55,221 nucleotides of DNA. Origin: Bacilli bacterium. Lineage in GTDB: Bacteria > Bacillota_I > Bacilli_A > RFN20 > CAG-826. Location: positions 1 through 55,221 of the forward strand of contig JAGCCQ010000060.1 in NCBI GenBank assembly GCA_017651565.1, in the 5' to 3' direction. A program made the position numbers and the translations under genes. How positions within the stretch are numbered: the stretch's first letter is position 1; each line of letters opens with the position of its first letter. Under the pieces are notes generated by a model that saw only the letters and a program-made list of their open reading frames with translations, searched no databases and had not been told where the DNA came from. Of this stretch, positions 41,237 to 49,790 are shown in pieces.

Positions 41237-42883
41237 TTAATTTGATTGTGCTAAATGAATGTAGTTATAACTTGGATAATTGTTAGGTAATAACAATTGA
41301 TAGTTATCGTAGTATTTTGCTAAGTATCCAGTAACAAAGAATGTTTTACCAACTGGAGAACCTTCTCCGGAAACATTATATGCATCTCCTGTACCAAAGA
41401 ATGCGTGTTCAATGAAAGGAGAGATACTAGTATCTACTCTTAAGTTGACGACTATATCACCAACTTTTGCATATACAGTGTAAGAATTATCGTTAGCGTT
41501 TCCTTTATACCAATATGGGTTTGTTGTGCTGATAACATTGCCTTCTTCATCACGATCAGCAGGAGAAACACTACGAATAACAGCGTTTGTAGAAATGAAT
41601 TGATATTGATGAGCATCTAAAACTTCTTTAGTAACGTTTGCTGGATCAATAAATTTAGCAGTTGCATCTTTATTTAAATCAGCATAAGTAACTGCTCTAG
41701 ATTGTGCGATGTTACTCCATGAGAATTCATTAGCAAATTTAGAGAAGTTAGATTCTGTAATCATTTCAATTTTCTTTTTGCCAGTAGTAGATGACTTAAC
41801 GTCAGAAAGTTGAATGTTTCCGTTATAGTATGTAGCACGGCAGTAGAATCTAATAATGACTCCAACACCTTTACCATCCATACCTTGTAACTCACTACCG
41901 TTTTGTAAGATAGAACATAATGATGAGTTATAGCCAGCGTATGCGTATAAACCAGCATATTCATTGTCATTTTGAGTTACTTGTTCATCATCAAGTAAAA
42001 CGTCTCTTAAGAAAACGTTATCGCCTTGAATGCCAACAACTAATGCAGTAACAACTAATTGAACGCCAGAACTACCTGCATCAGTAATACCGATATCAGC
42101 GTAGTGATTGATAACTGACCATAAAGAATATTCATATGATTTTTCTTCATAATCATAATCAGGATCATCTGCACCATATACTCTTAATTTGAGCTTTGTG
42201 TTAATTTCTTCACATCTTTCAAATGCAGGGCAATATGGACATACTTCGTCATCTTTAAATAATTGGTTAGTAGAATAACCTTGTTCAACTAATTCAAGGT
42301 TTAATAATCTCCACTTTTCAGTTGAAGATTTTCTATACCAAATGAATGCTAACCAACGTCCACCAGAAGAATCTTTTTCTTCGAAAGTCTTTGGTGAGTT
42401 GATTAAAGCAATATTGTAAATCTTTTTACCAGCTGCAGCAGATTCTTCATCTGCTTTTGCTTGTGCAGCTTCTAAAACGCTCTTTGTAAACAAAGAAGCT
42501 TTCTTACCCCAAGGTTGAACCTTAGCGGTTGATTCAGGTGTATTAACACCTAAGAATCTGGTTTTGATTGTGACAGCTGCGCCAAATTCATCAACATACC
42601 CATCTTGAACAAAGTTAGCAGTGTCACCATCAGTGCATGATCTTAAAGAAACATAACCAACATGGTCATATGAGCTTCCCTCAAAACCAGCAAATTTTTT
42701 GCCTTCTAATTCGTCTTTTTGAGCAAAATCTAGTTTGTCTGTTTCAGTTGAGACGATTAAATCGTCAGGATTAGTAGGAGCGACTTTTTCAGGTTCCTTA
42801 ACATTTGGACCACCATTGTCGCCTGAACAGCCAACTAACATGGTTAAAGATAGAAGAGCTAATAATAACTTACTTTTCTTCAT
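41237..42883 (-). CDS. Thermonuclease (SNase-family) lipoprotein
   Basis: Lipobox MLVGCS (Cys 19), 548 residues. The nuclease domain (about 65-215) contains DGDT, RFLGVNTPEST, WGKKASLFTK and GGRWLAFIWY, matching the Ca-dependent staphylococcal nuclease pattern with the catalytic Arg, Glu and Arg; the Asp that corresponds to Asp40 of the S. aureus enzyme is Asn here. Two OB-type domains follow (around VTALVVGIQGDNVFLRDVLL and FFVTGYLAKYYDNYQLLLPN). It should degrade DNA and RNA outside the cell. It is in the same operon as two solute-binding proteins and an ABC importer, as in mycoplasmas. Confidence 0.85.
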   Translation of the reverse strand: MKKSKLLLALLSLTMLVGCSGDNGGPNVKEPEKVAPTNPDDLIVSTETDKLDFAQKDELEGKKFAGFEGSSYDHVGYVSLRSCTDGDTANFVQDGYVDEFGAAVTIKTRFLGVNTPESTAKVQPWGKKASLFTKSVLEAAQAKADEESAAAGKKIYNIALINSPKTFEEKDSSGGRWLAFIWYRKSSTEKWRLLNLELVEQGYSTNQLFKDDEVCPYCPAFERCEEINTKLKLRVYGADDPDYDYEEKSYEYSLWSVINHYADIGITDAGSSGVQLVVTALVVGIQGDNVFLRDVLLDDEQVTQNDNEYAGLYAYAGYNSSLCSILQNGSELQGMDGKGVGVIIRFYCRATYYNGNIQLSDVKSSTTGKKKIEMITESNFSKFANEFSWSNIAQSRAVTYADLNKDATAKFIDPANVTKEVLDAHQYQFISTNAVIRSVSPADRDEEGNVISTTNPYWYKGNANDNSYTVYAKVGDIVVNLRVDTSISPFIEHAFFGTGDAYNVSGEGSPVGKTFFVTGYLAKYYDNYQLLLPNNYPSYNYIHLAQSN

Positions 42884-42884
42884 C

Positions 42885-44531
42885 TTAGTTCCTCCAGTAG
42901 TCTCTTAATGTTTCTGAAACGTTTTTAATTGCATCATCAACACCATATTGTTTTGTGAAAATGAATTGTGGGATTGCAGCGACTGCATCACGGATATCAG
43001 ATGAACCAGCAAATGCAGGATCAACGAACTTAACCCATTTATCACTTAATCCTTTATTAATATAGTAGTTGATGTTTACATCAGCAGTTTGAGCTTTGAT
43101 TCTATCACTTGTGGAAATTGCTGTAGAAGCTTCGCTTCTCCAAGTAGCATAGTCGAAGTATTTATCATCGTCATAGCCTTTCCACATACCTTTACCTGCA
43201 GTTTCTGCAAGTTCAGCGTATTCACATGATGGATAATAACCAGTTTGTGAACAGAAATAACCATTAGCGTACTTACTTAAGAATTTAATCAATTGCCATG
43301 AAGCAACTCTTTCTTCTCTACTACCTCTATCTAATAATGCAAGGTTAGTACCTTGAGAAATAACAAATTTCTTATCAGCACTTCTATAAAGAACTGGAGC
43401 GGCTGCAATTTTGAATTTATTTCCTGCAGGAGCACTATTTGCAACACCAGCAGAAGAACCAACAGTCATAACTGTCTTCCATGCTTTAAATGGGTTACTA
43501 CCATATTTAGCTTCACCCCAGTCAGCAGGAATACCGAAGATATTCTTGTTGTATAAGTCTAATAAAGAAGACATGCCATCTCTTGCTTGTTGGTTATCAA
43601 AAGCAACATAGCCTTTTTTAGTTTCTTTATCAAATTCTGTGTATTTACCACCCATTTGTCTAACTGTTGTAATGAATAAGTTAGATTGTGAGTCATATGA
43701 GAATGGTTTAAACCATTCTTTTGATGTACCAGTAGAGCCGCCTGCTTTATAGATGCCGGATAAGTCTAAGACTGGAGATTTAGTATCATCAGCAGTATTA
43801 GCAGCGCCTACACTGCCATCACTGAATAAACAGTTATTATAGATGCCTTTAGCATCAATAAAATCTAAGATTGCTTGTCCAACAGTTTCAAGCTCTGCAT
43901 AAGTTTCTGGGATTTTAATCTCAACATTATTTGTTGCAGCTTTAACTGTGTCTACATTAGCAGCGCACCAATCAAAGAAAGTTTGGTTATAAATCAAAAC
44001 TTCAGTTGATTTATTGAATGGTACACCTAAAGTGTAACCTTTGCCATTTTCATCATATTCAATGGTTTCATTTTCAACCATGTAGTCTCCGTAGAAATCA
44101 CTCTTTTTGAAATCTACACCATCTGGTTCAAATGTTGAATTGTGAACATCGTTTTCAAAGTAATAATCTAATCTAACGATAATATCACTCTTAACATATG
44201 CAGCGAAGTGATCAGGATAACCGAATACAACATTACAATATTTTCCTGATGTAGCACTCTTAGTAACTGCGTCTCTTAATGTGTCGTAACCAGTCTTATC
44301 TTCGACTTCGACATTAACGCCAGTAAGACGAGTAAATTCACCACATAAGTCTTCTAAAATTTCTGAGATGTCAGAACCAAAAGGATTCCATAAAGAAATC
44401 TTTTGTCCTTTAACATCTACATTAAAATCTAAATCGTAAGCAAAATTATTCTTCTTATTTCCACCACATGCAGTCAATCCTGCAGCGATAGCAAATAAGC
44501 AAGGTAATAATGCTTTTTTAGCGCCTTTCAT
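42885..44531 (-). CDS. ABC importer solute-binding lipoprotein B
   Basis: Starting at 44531 (MKGAKKALLPCLFAIAAGLT) after AGGGGA, with lipobox LTACGG (Cys 22), 548 residues. It belongs to the extracellular solute-binding family 1: KISLWNPFGSDISEILEDLC, GYPDHFAAYVKSDIIVRLD, FNKSTEVLIYNQTFFDWC, and a late ISQGTNLALLDRG with RVASWQLIKFLSKY. It is a tandem paralogue of the next gene upstream (roughly a third of residues the same in these blocks). It would hand a ligand to the MalFG-like permeases. The family is usually sugar-binding, but the operon suggests a nucleic-acid breakdown product. Confidence 0.87.
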   Translation of the reverse strand: MKGAKKALLPCLFAIAAGLTACGGNKKNNFAYDLDFNVDVKGQKISLWNPFGSDISEILEDLCGEFTRLTGVNVEVEDKTGYDTLRDAVTKSATSGKYCNVVFGYPDHFAAYVKSDIIVRLDYYFENDVHNSTFEPDGVDFKKSDFYGDYMVENETIEYDENGKGYTLGVPFNKSTEVLIYNQTFFDWCAANVDTVKAATNNVEIKIPETYAELETVGQAILDFIDAKGIYNNCLFSDGSVGAANTADDTKSPVLDLSGIYKAGGSTGTSKEWFKPFSYDSQSNLFITTVRQMGGKYTEFDKETKKGYVAFDNQQARDGMSSLLDLYNKNIFGIPADWGEAKYGSNPFKAWKTVMTVGSSAGVANSAPAGNKFKIAAAPVLYRSADKKFVISQGTNLALLDRGSREERVASWQLIKFLSKYANGYFCSQTGYYPSCEYAELAETAGKGMWKGYDDDKYFDYATWRSEASTAISTSDRIKAQTADVNINYYINKGLSDKWVKFVDPAFAGSSDIRDAVAAIPQFIFTKQYGVDDAIKNVSETLRDYWRN

Positions 44532-44541
44532 TCTAGGTCCC

Positions 44542-46152
44542 CTATTTCTTAACATAGTCAATAACAGTCTTTTCAACTTCGCTTAATGTTTCTTCGACTG
44601 ATTGATATGTGTTAGTCATTAAGTATCCAGGAATTAATTCTGCAGCAGCACGAATATCAGCAGAACCTCTGAAACCAGGATCAACGAATTTATTCCATTT
44701 ATTTCCAACGTATTCATCAGAGTTAACTTTTGATGAAGCTTGTCTTAAGACATCAACACTGCTCTTTAATGAAGAGTCTTGATAGTTGAAGTATTCATCA
44801 GAATTGAAAGCATAACTACAAGTTGGGAAATAACCAGTTGCAGCAGCAAATTTACCATTTGCTTGTTGTGATAAGTAAACCATTAATTTCCAAGAAGCAA
44901 CTCTCTCAGCGTCTCCACCTTTATCGAATAAGCCTAATGAAGTACCTTGTGAAATAACGTACTTGTGATCAGCATCTTTGTAAGGAATGTGTGTGCATTT
45001 TACTTTGAAGCTGTTGTTATCAACGTTCTTTAAACCAGCTGTTGAAGAAATGTTCATGAATGATTTATATGCTTTGAATGGAGTTGAGCAATATAATTCA
45101 TTCCATTTTGCTGGGATACCTAAAACGTTGCTATCGAATAAGTCTTGAACCATCTTCATAGCTTCGATTGCTTGAGGATTGTTAAAGACTGCGTAGCCTT
45201 TACCTGTTTGTTGTTTATCAACTTCGGTAAATTGACCACCGTATTGTCTTACTAAAGTAATGAACATATTTGCTTGAGCATCATATGTGAATGGTCTGAA
45301 ATCTTCTTCAGTAACAGCGGACATGTTGAGAATAACTTCAGCTTCAGCTTGAGTACATGCATCAGTTGAATCATAAGCATTACCATCGCTACCTAAAATC
45401 TTTCCATCAGCGTCTGGTGTTTTGAAAAGTGGTTTACAAAGATTGATGATTGCTGTACCAACAGTTTTAACTTCAGCCCATGTTTCAGGAACTTTAATTT
45501 CAACACCACCAGTTAAACCTTTAACGATATTTTGGTTTTTGACTGCCCAATCAAAGAATGTTGAGTTATAAACCATGACTTCAGTTGATTTATTGAATGG
45601 AACACCATCAATATAACCAGTGCCGTCATCTTTGAATTCGAGTGTTTCGTTTTCTACAGTGTAGTCAGTGTAGAAATCTTTGTAATTCATAAGCATGATA
45701 CCGTCTTTATCATACTTAATATTGTTCTTTGTAAAGTTATAACGGTTTGCATCGTTTTTCATTAAACCGTCAAGTCTTAATAAAATATTTGATTTAATGT
45801 ATGAAGCAAAATGATCTGGATAACCATTTGCGATGTTTGGGTATGATCCTTGAGTTGCGGATAAGTTGATAGCTTTTAATAAGTTATCATAACCACCCTT
45901 ACTTTCGTGTTCGACTGTGATACCGGTTAATTTAGTGAAATCTTCAAGAACTTCATTTAATTGTTCTGTCATATCACTACCGAAACCAGTCCACATGGTA
46001 ATCTTTACCCCGCGTGTGTCGACTGTAACATCGACTCCATCTGTGTCAGCAATACCTGTTTGGCCGGTACCCTTACCACATGCAGCAAGACTTGCAGTAA
46101 GAATAAGTAATGCAGCAAGTTTGCCTAATTTTGTTTTTTTGGTTGTATTCAT
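44542..46152 (-). CDS. ABC importer solute-binding lipoprotein A
   Basis: Starting at 46152 (MNTTKKTKLGKLAALLILTA), 6 bases after GGAG, with lipobox SLAACG (Cys 25), 536 residues. Same layout as paralogue B: KITMWTGFGSDMTEQLNEVL, GYPDHFASYIKSNILLRLDG, FNKSTEVMVYNSTFFDWA, VISQGTSLGLFDKGGDAERV. Ten bases separate it from B. Two tandem binding proteins for one permease pair imply either two ligands or cooperative capture. No aromatic sugar-binding signature can be read by eye. Confidence 0.87.
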   Translation of the reverse strand: MNTTKKTKLGKLAALLILTASLAACGKGTGQTGIADTDGVDVTVDTRGVKITMWTGFGSDMTEQLNEVLEDFTKLTGITVEHESKGGYDNLLKAINLSATQGSYPNIANGYPDHFASYIKSNILLRLDGLMKNDANRYNFTKNNIKYDKDGIMLMNYKDFYTDYTVENETLEFKDDGTGYIDGVPFNKSTEVMVYNSTFFDWAVKNQNIVKGLTGGVEIKVPETWAEVKTVGTAIINLCKPLFKTPDADGKILGSDGNAYDSTDACTQAEAEVILNMSAVTEEDFRPFTYDAQANMFITLVRQYGGQFTEVDKQQTGKGYAVFNNPQAIEAMKMVQDLFDSNVLGIPAKWNELYCSTPFKAYKSFMNISSTAGLKNVDNNSFKVKCTHIPYKDADHKYVISQGTSLGLFDKGGDAERVASWKLMVYLSQQANGKFAAATGYFPTCSYAFNSDEYFNYQDSSLKSSVDVLRQASSKVNSDEYVGNKWNKFVDPGFRGSADIRAAAELIPGYLMTNTYQSVEETLSEVEKTVIDYVKK

Positions 46153-46174
46153 AAAAATCTCCACCTTTTATTAA

Positions 46175-47107
46175 TTAACCTTTAATTCCACTTCTAGAGA
46201 CACCCTTCATAATGCTCTTTCTAAAGATAAGGAAGAATATAAATAAAGGAATAGTAGCAAATAAACTACCTGTGACCCTAGCAGGAGTATCATTAGAGAA
46301 TTCGCTAGTAAATTTAGACATAAGTCCGTTACTAACGAGATGCATACTGTGATCAATGCCCATATTAGCAAGAACAGTATTGTTACCAGATGCAATTAAA
46401 GTTGGCCAAATATAAGCGTTCCATGCACCCATAAGAGAAAGAATAGCAATTGTAATAATTGTTGGGGATGCAATTGGAATCATACATTTCCATAAGTATT
46501 GGAAGTGCCCATATCCATCAACTTTTGCAGCTAAGAATAATTCGTTTGGAATTTGTTGGAATGTTTGTCTTAAGTAGAAAATGTAGAAAACACTAACACC
46601 ATGGACAAAGATTAAAGCAGCGAATGTGTTTTGCCAGTTCAACATAACTGTTGTTTGGTAGTTAGTCATCATCATCATTTCGCCAGGAATCATCATTGTT
46701 GCTAATAAGACCATAAATAATGCGTCTTTTCCTTTGAAGTTAACTCTAGCGAATGCGAAAGCTGCTAAAACTGTAGTAGTTAATGTGAAAGCAGTAGAAA
46801 TAACTGCAACATAAATAGTATTTAAATAGAAAATACCAAACGAAGTAGAACCAGACATAACTTTTCCAAATTGTTCAACAGAGAAGTTATTACCAGTTAA
46901 AAATAAAACTAATTTACCTGAGATTTCTTCTTGTTCAAAAGCAGCTGTGCTCTTGAAGGAAGTGATAATCATGTAATAGAAAGGTAAAACAATAAATAAT
47001 CCGAGTATAGTTAAGAAACCATACGTAACTACATGAGATAAGACTTTTTTAATTTTGTATTTCTTAGCTTCAGATTCGCTAGCGAAATATACATCACGTT
47101 CTGCCAT
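46175..47107 (-). CDS. ABC importer permease, MalG/UgpE-like
   Basis: The 310 residues have six membrane segments (about 27-50, 93-116, 128-148, 160-183, 205-225, 270-290) and the ATPase-contact loop LAAKVDGYGHFQYLWKCMIP (about 193-212), the EAA motif with its conserved Gly. A basic N-terminus (AKKYKIKKVL) is cytoplasmic. Upstream is its partner permease and downstream the binding proteins, so the set is ATPase-permease-permease-binding A-binding B. The ribosome site AGGTAAG is close before its ATG. Confidence 0.92.
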   Translation of the reverse strand: MAERDVYFASESEAKKYKIKKVLSHVVTYGFLTILGLFIVLPFYYMIITSFKSTAAFEQEEISGKLVLFLTGNNFSVEQFGKVMSGSTSFGIFYLNTIYVAVISTAFTLTTTVLAAFAFARVNFKGKDALFMVLLATMMIPGEMMMMTNYQTTVMLNWQNTFAALIFVHGVSVFYIFYLRQTFQQIPNELFLAAKVDGYGHFQYLWKCMIPIASPTIITIAILSLMGAWNAYIWPTLIASGNNTVLANMGIDHSMHLVSNGLMSKFTSEFSNDTPARVTGSLFATIPLFIFFLIFRKSIMKGVSRSGIKG

Positions 47108-47118
47108 ATCTTACCTCC

Positions 47119-48195
47119 TTAATAATGGACTCTCTTCTTGGAAATCAAGAATTGAACCGCAGTAATAATAAGAACAATGATAAGCAAGATAACACATCCT
47201 GCAGCACCACGTCCTTGAGATGAATCACCAGTAGAGTCAATTAACTTAACGATATAACCAACGACTGTGATCCATGTATTTCCATCCGCACCACCAAAGT
47301 TCTTTGAACCTTTGGAGAAGAGGGAAATGATTTGTGAATATGATTTACAAGCACCAATAAATGAAGTGATTGTAATATACAAAATTTGTGGTGAGAGAAG
47401 AGGAACTGTAATTCTTCTGAAAATAGTTCCCTTTGTAGCACCATCGATTCTAGCTGCGTCATAGTATTGTCTATCAATACTTGATAAGCCAGACATAAAG
47501 ACTAAAATCTTAAACGCAATACCGTTCCAAATAGAGTAAACAACAATAACGAAGAACATACTCCATTTATTAGCAGTAATTCCCAACCAATCTTGAGGAG
47601 ACATTCCGAAAATACCAGTTAAAGTATTAATGAAGCTACCTGCAGATGAGGAGAACATTGCGTTAAATACCATACCTAAAGCAATTGCGTTAGTAACATA
47701 TGGTAAGAAGAATACTGTTTGGAAGAAACCTTGCAATGGTTTAATCGAATGTAATGCAACAGCGATTAACAAACCAACAATGATAGTTAATGGAACTGAA
47801 ATTACAACAATCAAAGCAGTGTTTCCAAGAGCAGCTTTGAAAACAGGATCTTGTAAAACTCTTATATAGTTATCAAAACCCCATGATAATGTAACACCAC
47901 TTCTAGTGTTTTGTTGAGCAGCAAAATAGTTAGTTAAAACGAACGAACTATTTGAGTTACCAACCCAATAGAAGTTGTTACAGAATGACATAACAAATGT
48001 ATTGATAATTGGATAAAGCATGAAGACTACTAAGAAAATTAAGGCAGGAATTAATGCAATCCAACCTTTAGCAGCTTCAGGCAAAATAAAACCAGAAGTC
48101 TTAACTTTAAAAGATTTCTTGGCAGAAATCCCAAGTTCGGACAATCTATTATCAAACGAATTGTTATCTTTTAATGCGATATCGTTTGATTCCAT
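47119..48195 (-). CDS. ABC importer permease, MalF/UgpA-like
   Basis: The 358 residues include six membrane segments after a cytoplasmic N-terminus of ~45 residues, an outer loop with CNNFYWVGNSNSSFVLTNYF and FDNYIRVLQDPVFKAALGNT typical of UgpA-like permeases, and the EAA loop QYYDAARIDGATKGTIFRRI with VPLLSPQ (about 240-267). An insertion with Gly/Asp/Ser residues (KGSKNFGGADGNTWITVVGY, STGDSSQGRGAAG) lies near the C-terminus. It starts three bases after the ATPase stop. The pair would form the channel with the MalG-like protein. Confidence 0.92.
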   Translation of the reverse strand: MESNDIALKDNNSFDNRLSELGISAKKSFKVKTSGFILPEAAKGWIALIPALIFLVVFMLYPIINTFVMSFCNNFYWVGNSNSSFVLTNYFAAQQNTRSGVTLSWGFDNYIRVLQDPVFKAALGNTALIVVISVPLTIIVGLLIAVALHSIKPLQGFFQTVFFLPYVTNAIALGMVFNAMFSSSAGSFINTLTGIFGMSPQDWLGITANKWSMFFVIVVYSIWNGIAFKILVFMSGLSSIDRQYYDAARIDGATKGTIFRRITVPLLSPQILYITITSFIGACKSYSQIISLFSKGSKNFGGADGNTWITVVGYIVKLIDSTGDSSQGRGAAGCVILLIIVLIITAVQFLISKKRVHY

Positions 48196-48198
48196 AGA

Positions 48199-49683
48199 TT
48201 AGAGGATCCTTTCTCCTGATTCTTCAAAGACATAGAATCTCTTTGCAGCAAAGAATACTTTGTCTTTGTCAGCTAATGCAGCATAGTTTTCACTTGGAAT
48301 AATAATCTTTAAGTTTGATTCTGGTTGACCTTCAATCTTACCAACAACAGAAACATCTCTACCAATTCTAATGATTGATGAAATTTCTACTGGAACTTTA
48401 CCACTATCATTGTATGCAAATGATTCTGGTCTAATACCAATAACGACTTTTCTGTTTCTGCCTTTCTTATATGCAGGATTTGTATCGAATTCGTGACCAG
48501 AGATGTATAAAGTACCATCTTTGATTTCACCTTCGAATGTATTAATTGCAGGGTTTCCTAAGAACTTTGCAACGAATAAGTTAATTGGTTCATCATAAAC
48601 TTTTTGTGGTTCATCGATTTGTTGAACAACGCCAAAGTTCATAACGACAATAACATCAGAAATGGACATTGCTTCTTCTTGGTCGTGTGTGACGAAGATA
48701 GTAGTAATACCTGTTTCTTGTTGAATTCTACGAATTTCTTCTCTAGTTTGGAGTCTTAAACGAGCATCTAAGTTTGATAAAGGTTCGTCTAATAATAAGA
48801 CTCTTGGAGTTTTAGCTAAAGCACGAGCGATAGCAACACGTTGTTGTTGACCACCAGATAACTCTTTTGGCTTTCTCTCTAAGTAAGGTAAGATATCGAC
48901 TAATTTTGCCATTTTTTCAGCAATAGCGTCTTTTTCTGCCTTAGACATTTTTTTCTTCATTAATTCAGCGTACTTTTCAGGATCTTTCTCCTTCATTTCG
49001 TTCATTAATTCGACTGTCTTCGCTAAATCTTCTTCTGCTTTTGCAACTTCTTGCTTTGCAGGAACAACTAATGATTCATCATGAGTCTTCTTTGCTTCTG
49101 CTAAAGCGATTTTTGCAGTTTCTAACTCTTCTTTTTTAGGAGCAAGATATTCTTCTTGGTTAATTTGAGCATATTTTTCAGGATTGCTTGTTTTTAATTC
49201 TTTTAATGTAAGTTTTGCACATTCTAAAGCGTCACGAGCTTCATCATATCTTGCTTTTGCTGGTCCATAAACTTTCATATCTGGACCATTGATTGCTTTA
49301 TTTAAGTTACGTTGAGCTTCTCTTAATGCTGCTTTCTTATCATCGATAGGTGTAGAAAATCTAACATTATCTAATGGGAACTCAATATTTTGTCTAACAC
49401 TGAAATGTGGATATAAGGCATAGTTTTGGAAAACTAAACCAATACCTCTATTTTCTGGTGGGATGTTTGTGACATCTTCGTCACCGAAAAAGATTTGACC
49501 ACCAGTTGGCTTATGTAAACCAGCGATCATGTACAAGGTTGTAGATTTACCACAACCAGAAGGACCTAAAAGGCCAACTAACTTGCCATCAGGAATGACA
49601 AAAGACATGTCATTAACGGCAACAGTTCTCGCATTCTTTTTACCAATGAATTCTTTGGTAAGGTGTTCGAGTCTTACTTCCAT
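48199..49683 (-). CDS. ABC importer ATPase, UgpC/MsmK-like, with long coiled-coil insertion
   Basis: Starting at 49683 (MEVRLEHLTKEF), 6 bases after GGAG, it has 494 residues against about 370 for the family. Walker A GPSGCGKST (40-48), Q-loop FQNYALYPHF (85-94), signature LSGGQQQRVAIARAL (275-289), Walker B VLLLDEPLSNLD (295-306), H-loop THDQEEAM, and the C-terminal TOBE domain with GIRPESF are all intact. Between Q-loop and signature about 190 residues occur instead of about 50: a highly charged, Ala-rich coiled-coil (about 110-255) with two related units (SNPEKYAQINQEEY and KDPEKYAELMKKKM). Mycoplasma homologues are also enlarged, as I recall. Confidence 0.93.
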   Translation of the reverse strand: MEVRLEHLTKEFIGKKNARTVAVNDMSFVIPDGKLVGLLGPSGCGKSTTLYMIAGLHKPTGGQIFFGDEDVTNIPPENRGIGLVFQNYALYPHFSVRQNIEFPLDNVRFSTPIDDKKAALREAQRNLNKAINGPDMKVYGPAKARYDEARDALECAKLTLKELKTSNPEKYAQINQEEYLAPKKEELETAKIALAEAKKTHDESLVVPAKQEVAKAEEDLAKTVELMNEMKEKDPEKYAELMKKKMSKAEKDAIAEKMAKLVDILPYLERKPKELSGGQQQRVAIARALAKTPRVLLLDEPLSNLDARLRLQTREEIRRIQQETGITTIFVTHDQEEAMSISDVIVVMNFGVVQQIDEPQKVYDEPINLFVAKFLGNPAINTFEGEIKDGTLYISGHEFDTNPAYKKGRNRKVVIGIRPESFAYNDSGKVPVEISSIIRIGRDVSVVGKIEGQPESNLKIIIPSENYAALADKDKVFFAAKRFYVFEESGERIL

Positions 49684-49715
49684 ATAATTCTCCAATCATT
49701 TATGTACAAATGTAG

Positions 49716-49741
49716 CATGCATATATTAACACATATGCGTG
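49716..49741. promoter_or_regulatory. Inverted repeat in the ABC operon promoter region
   Basis: CATGCATAT and ATATGCGTG (8 of 9 positions complementary) with 8 bases between, lying 30-60 bases before the ATPase start. It overlaps a possible -10 (TAATAT on the minus strand) and looks like an operator for a repressor; no regulator gene is nearby. Confidence 0.4.
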
Positions 49742-49756
49742 AAGTTAAAAAACAAA

Positions 49757-49785
49757 AATTATTATTAAAATAATACTAACCCTAC
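49757..49785 (-). terminator. Weak terminator after the RDD genes
   Basis: Minus-strand stem TATTATT/AATAATA with a 2-base loop, followed by ATTTTTGTTTTTT. The stem has only A-T pairs. Confidence 0.45.
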
Positions 49786-49790
49786 TACAT

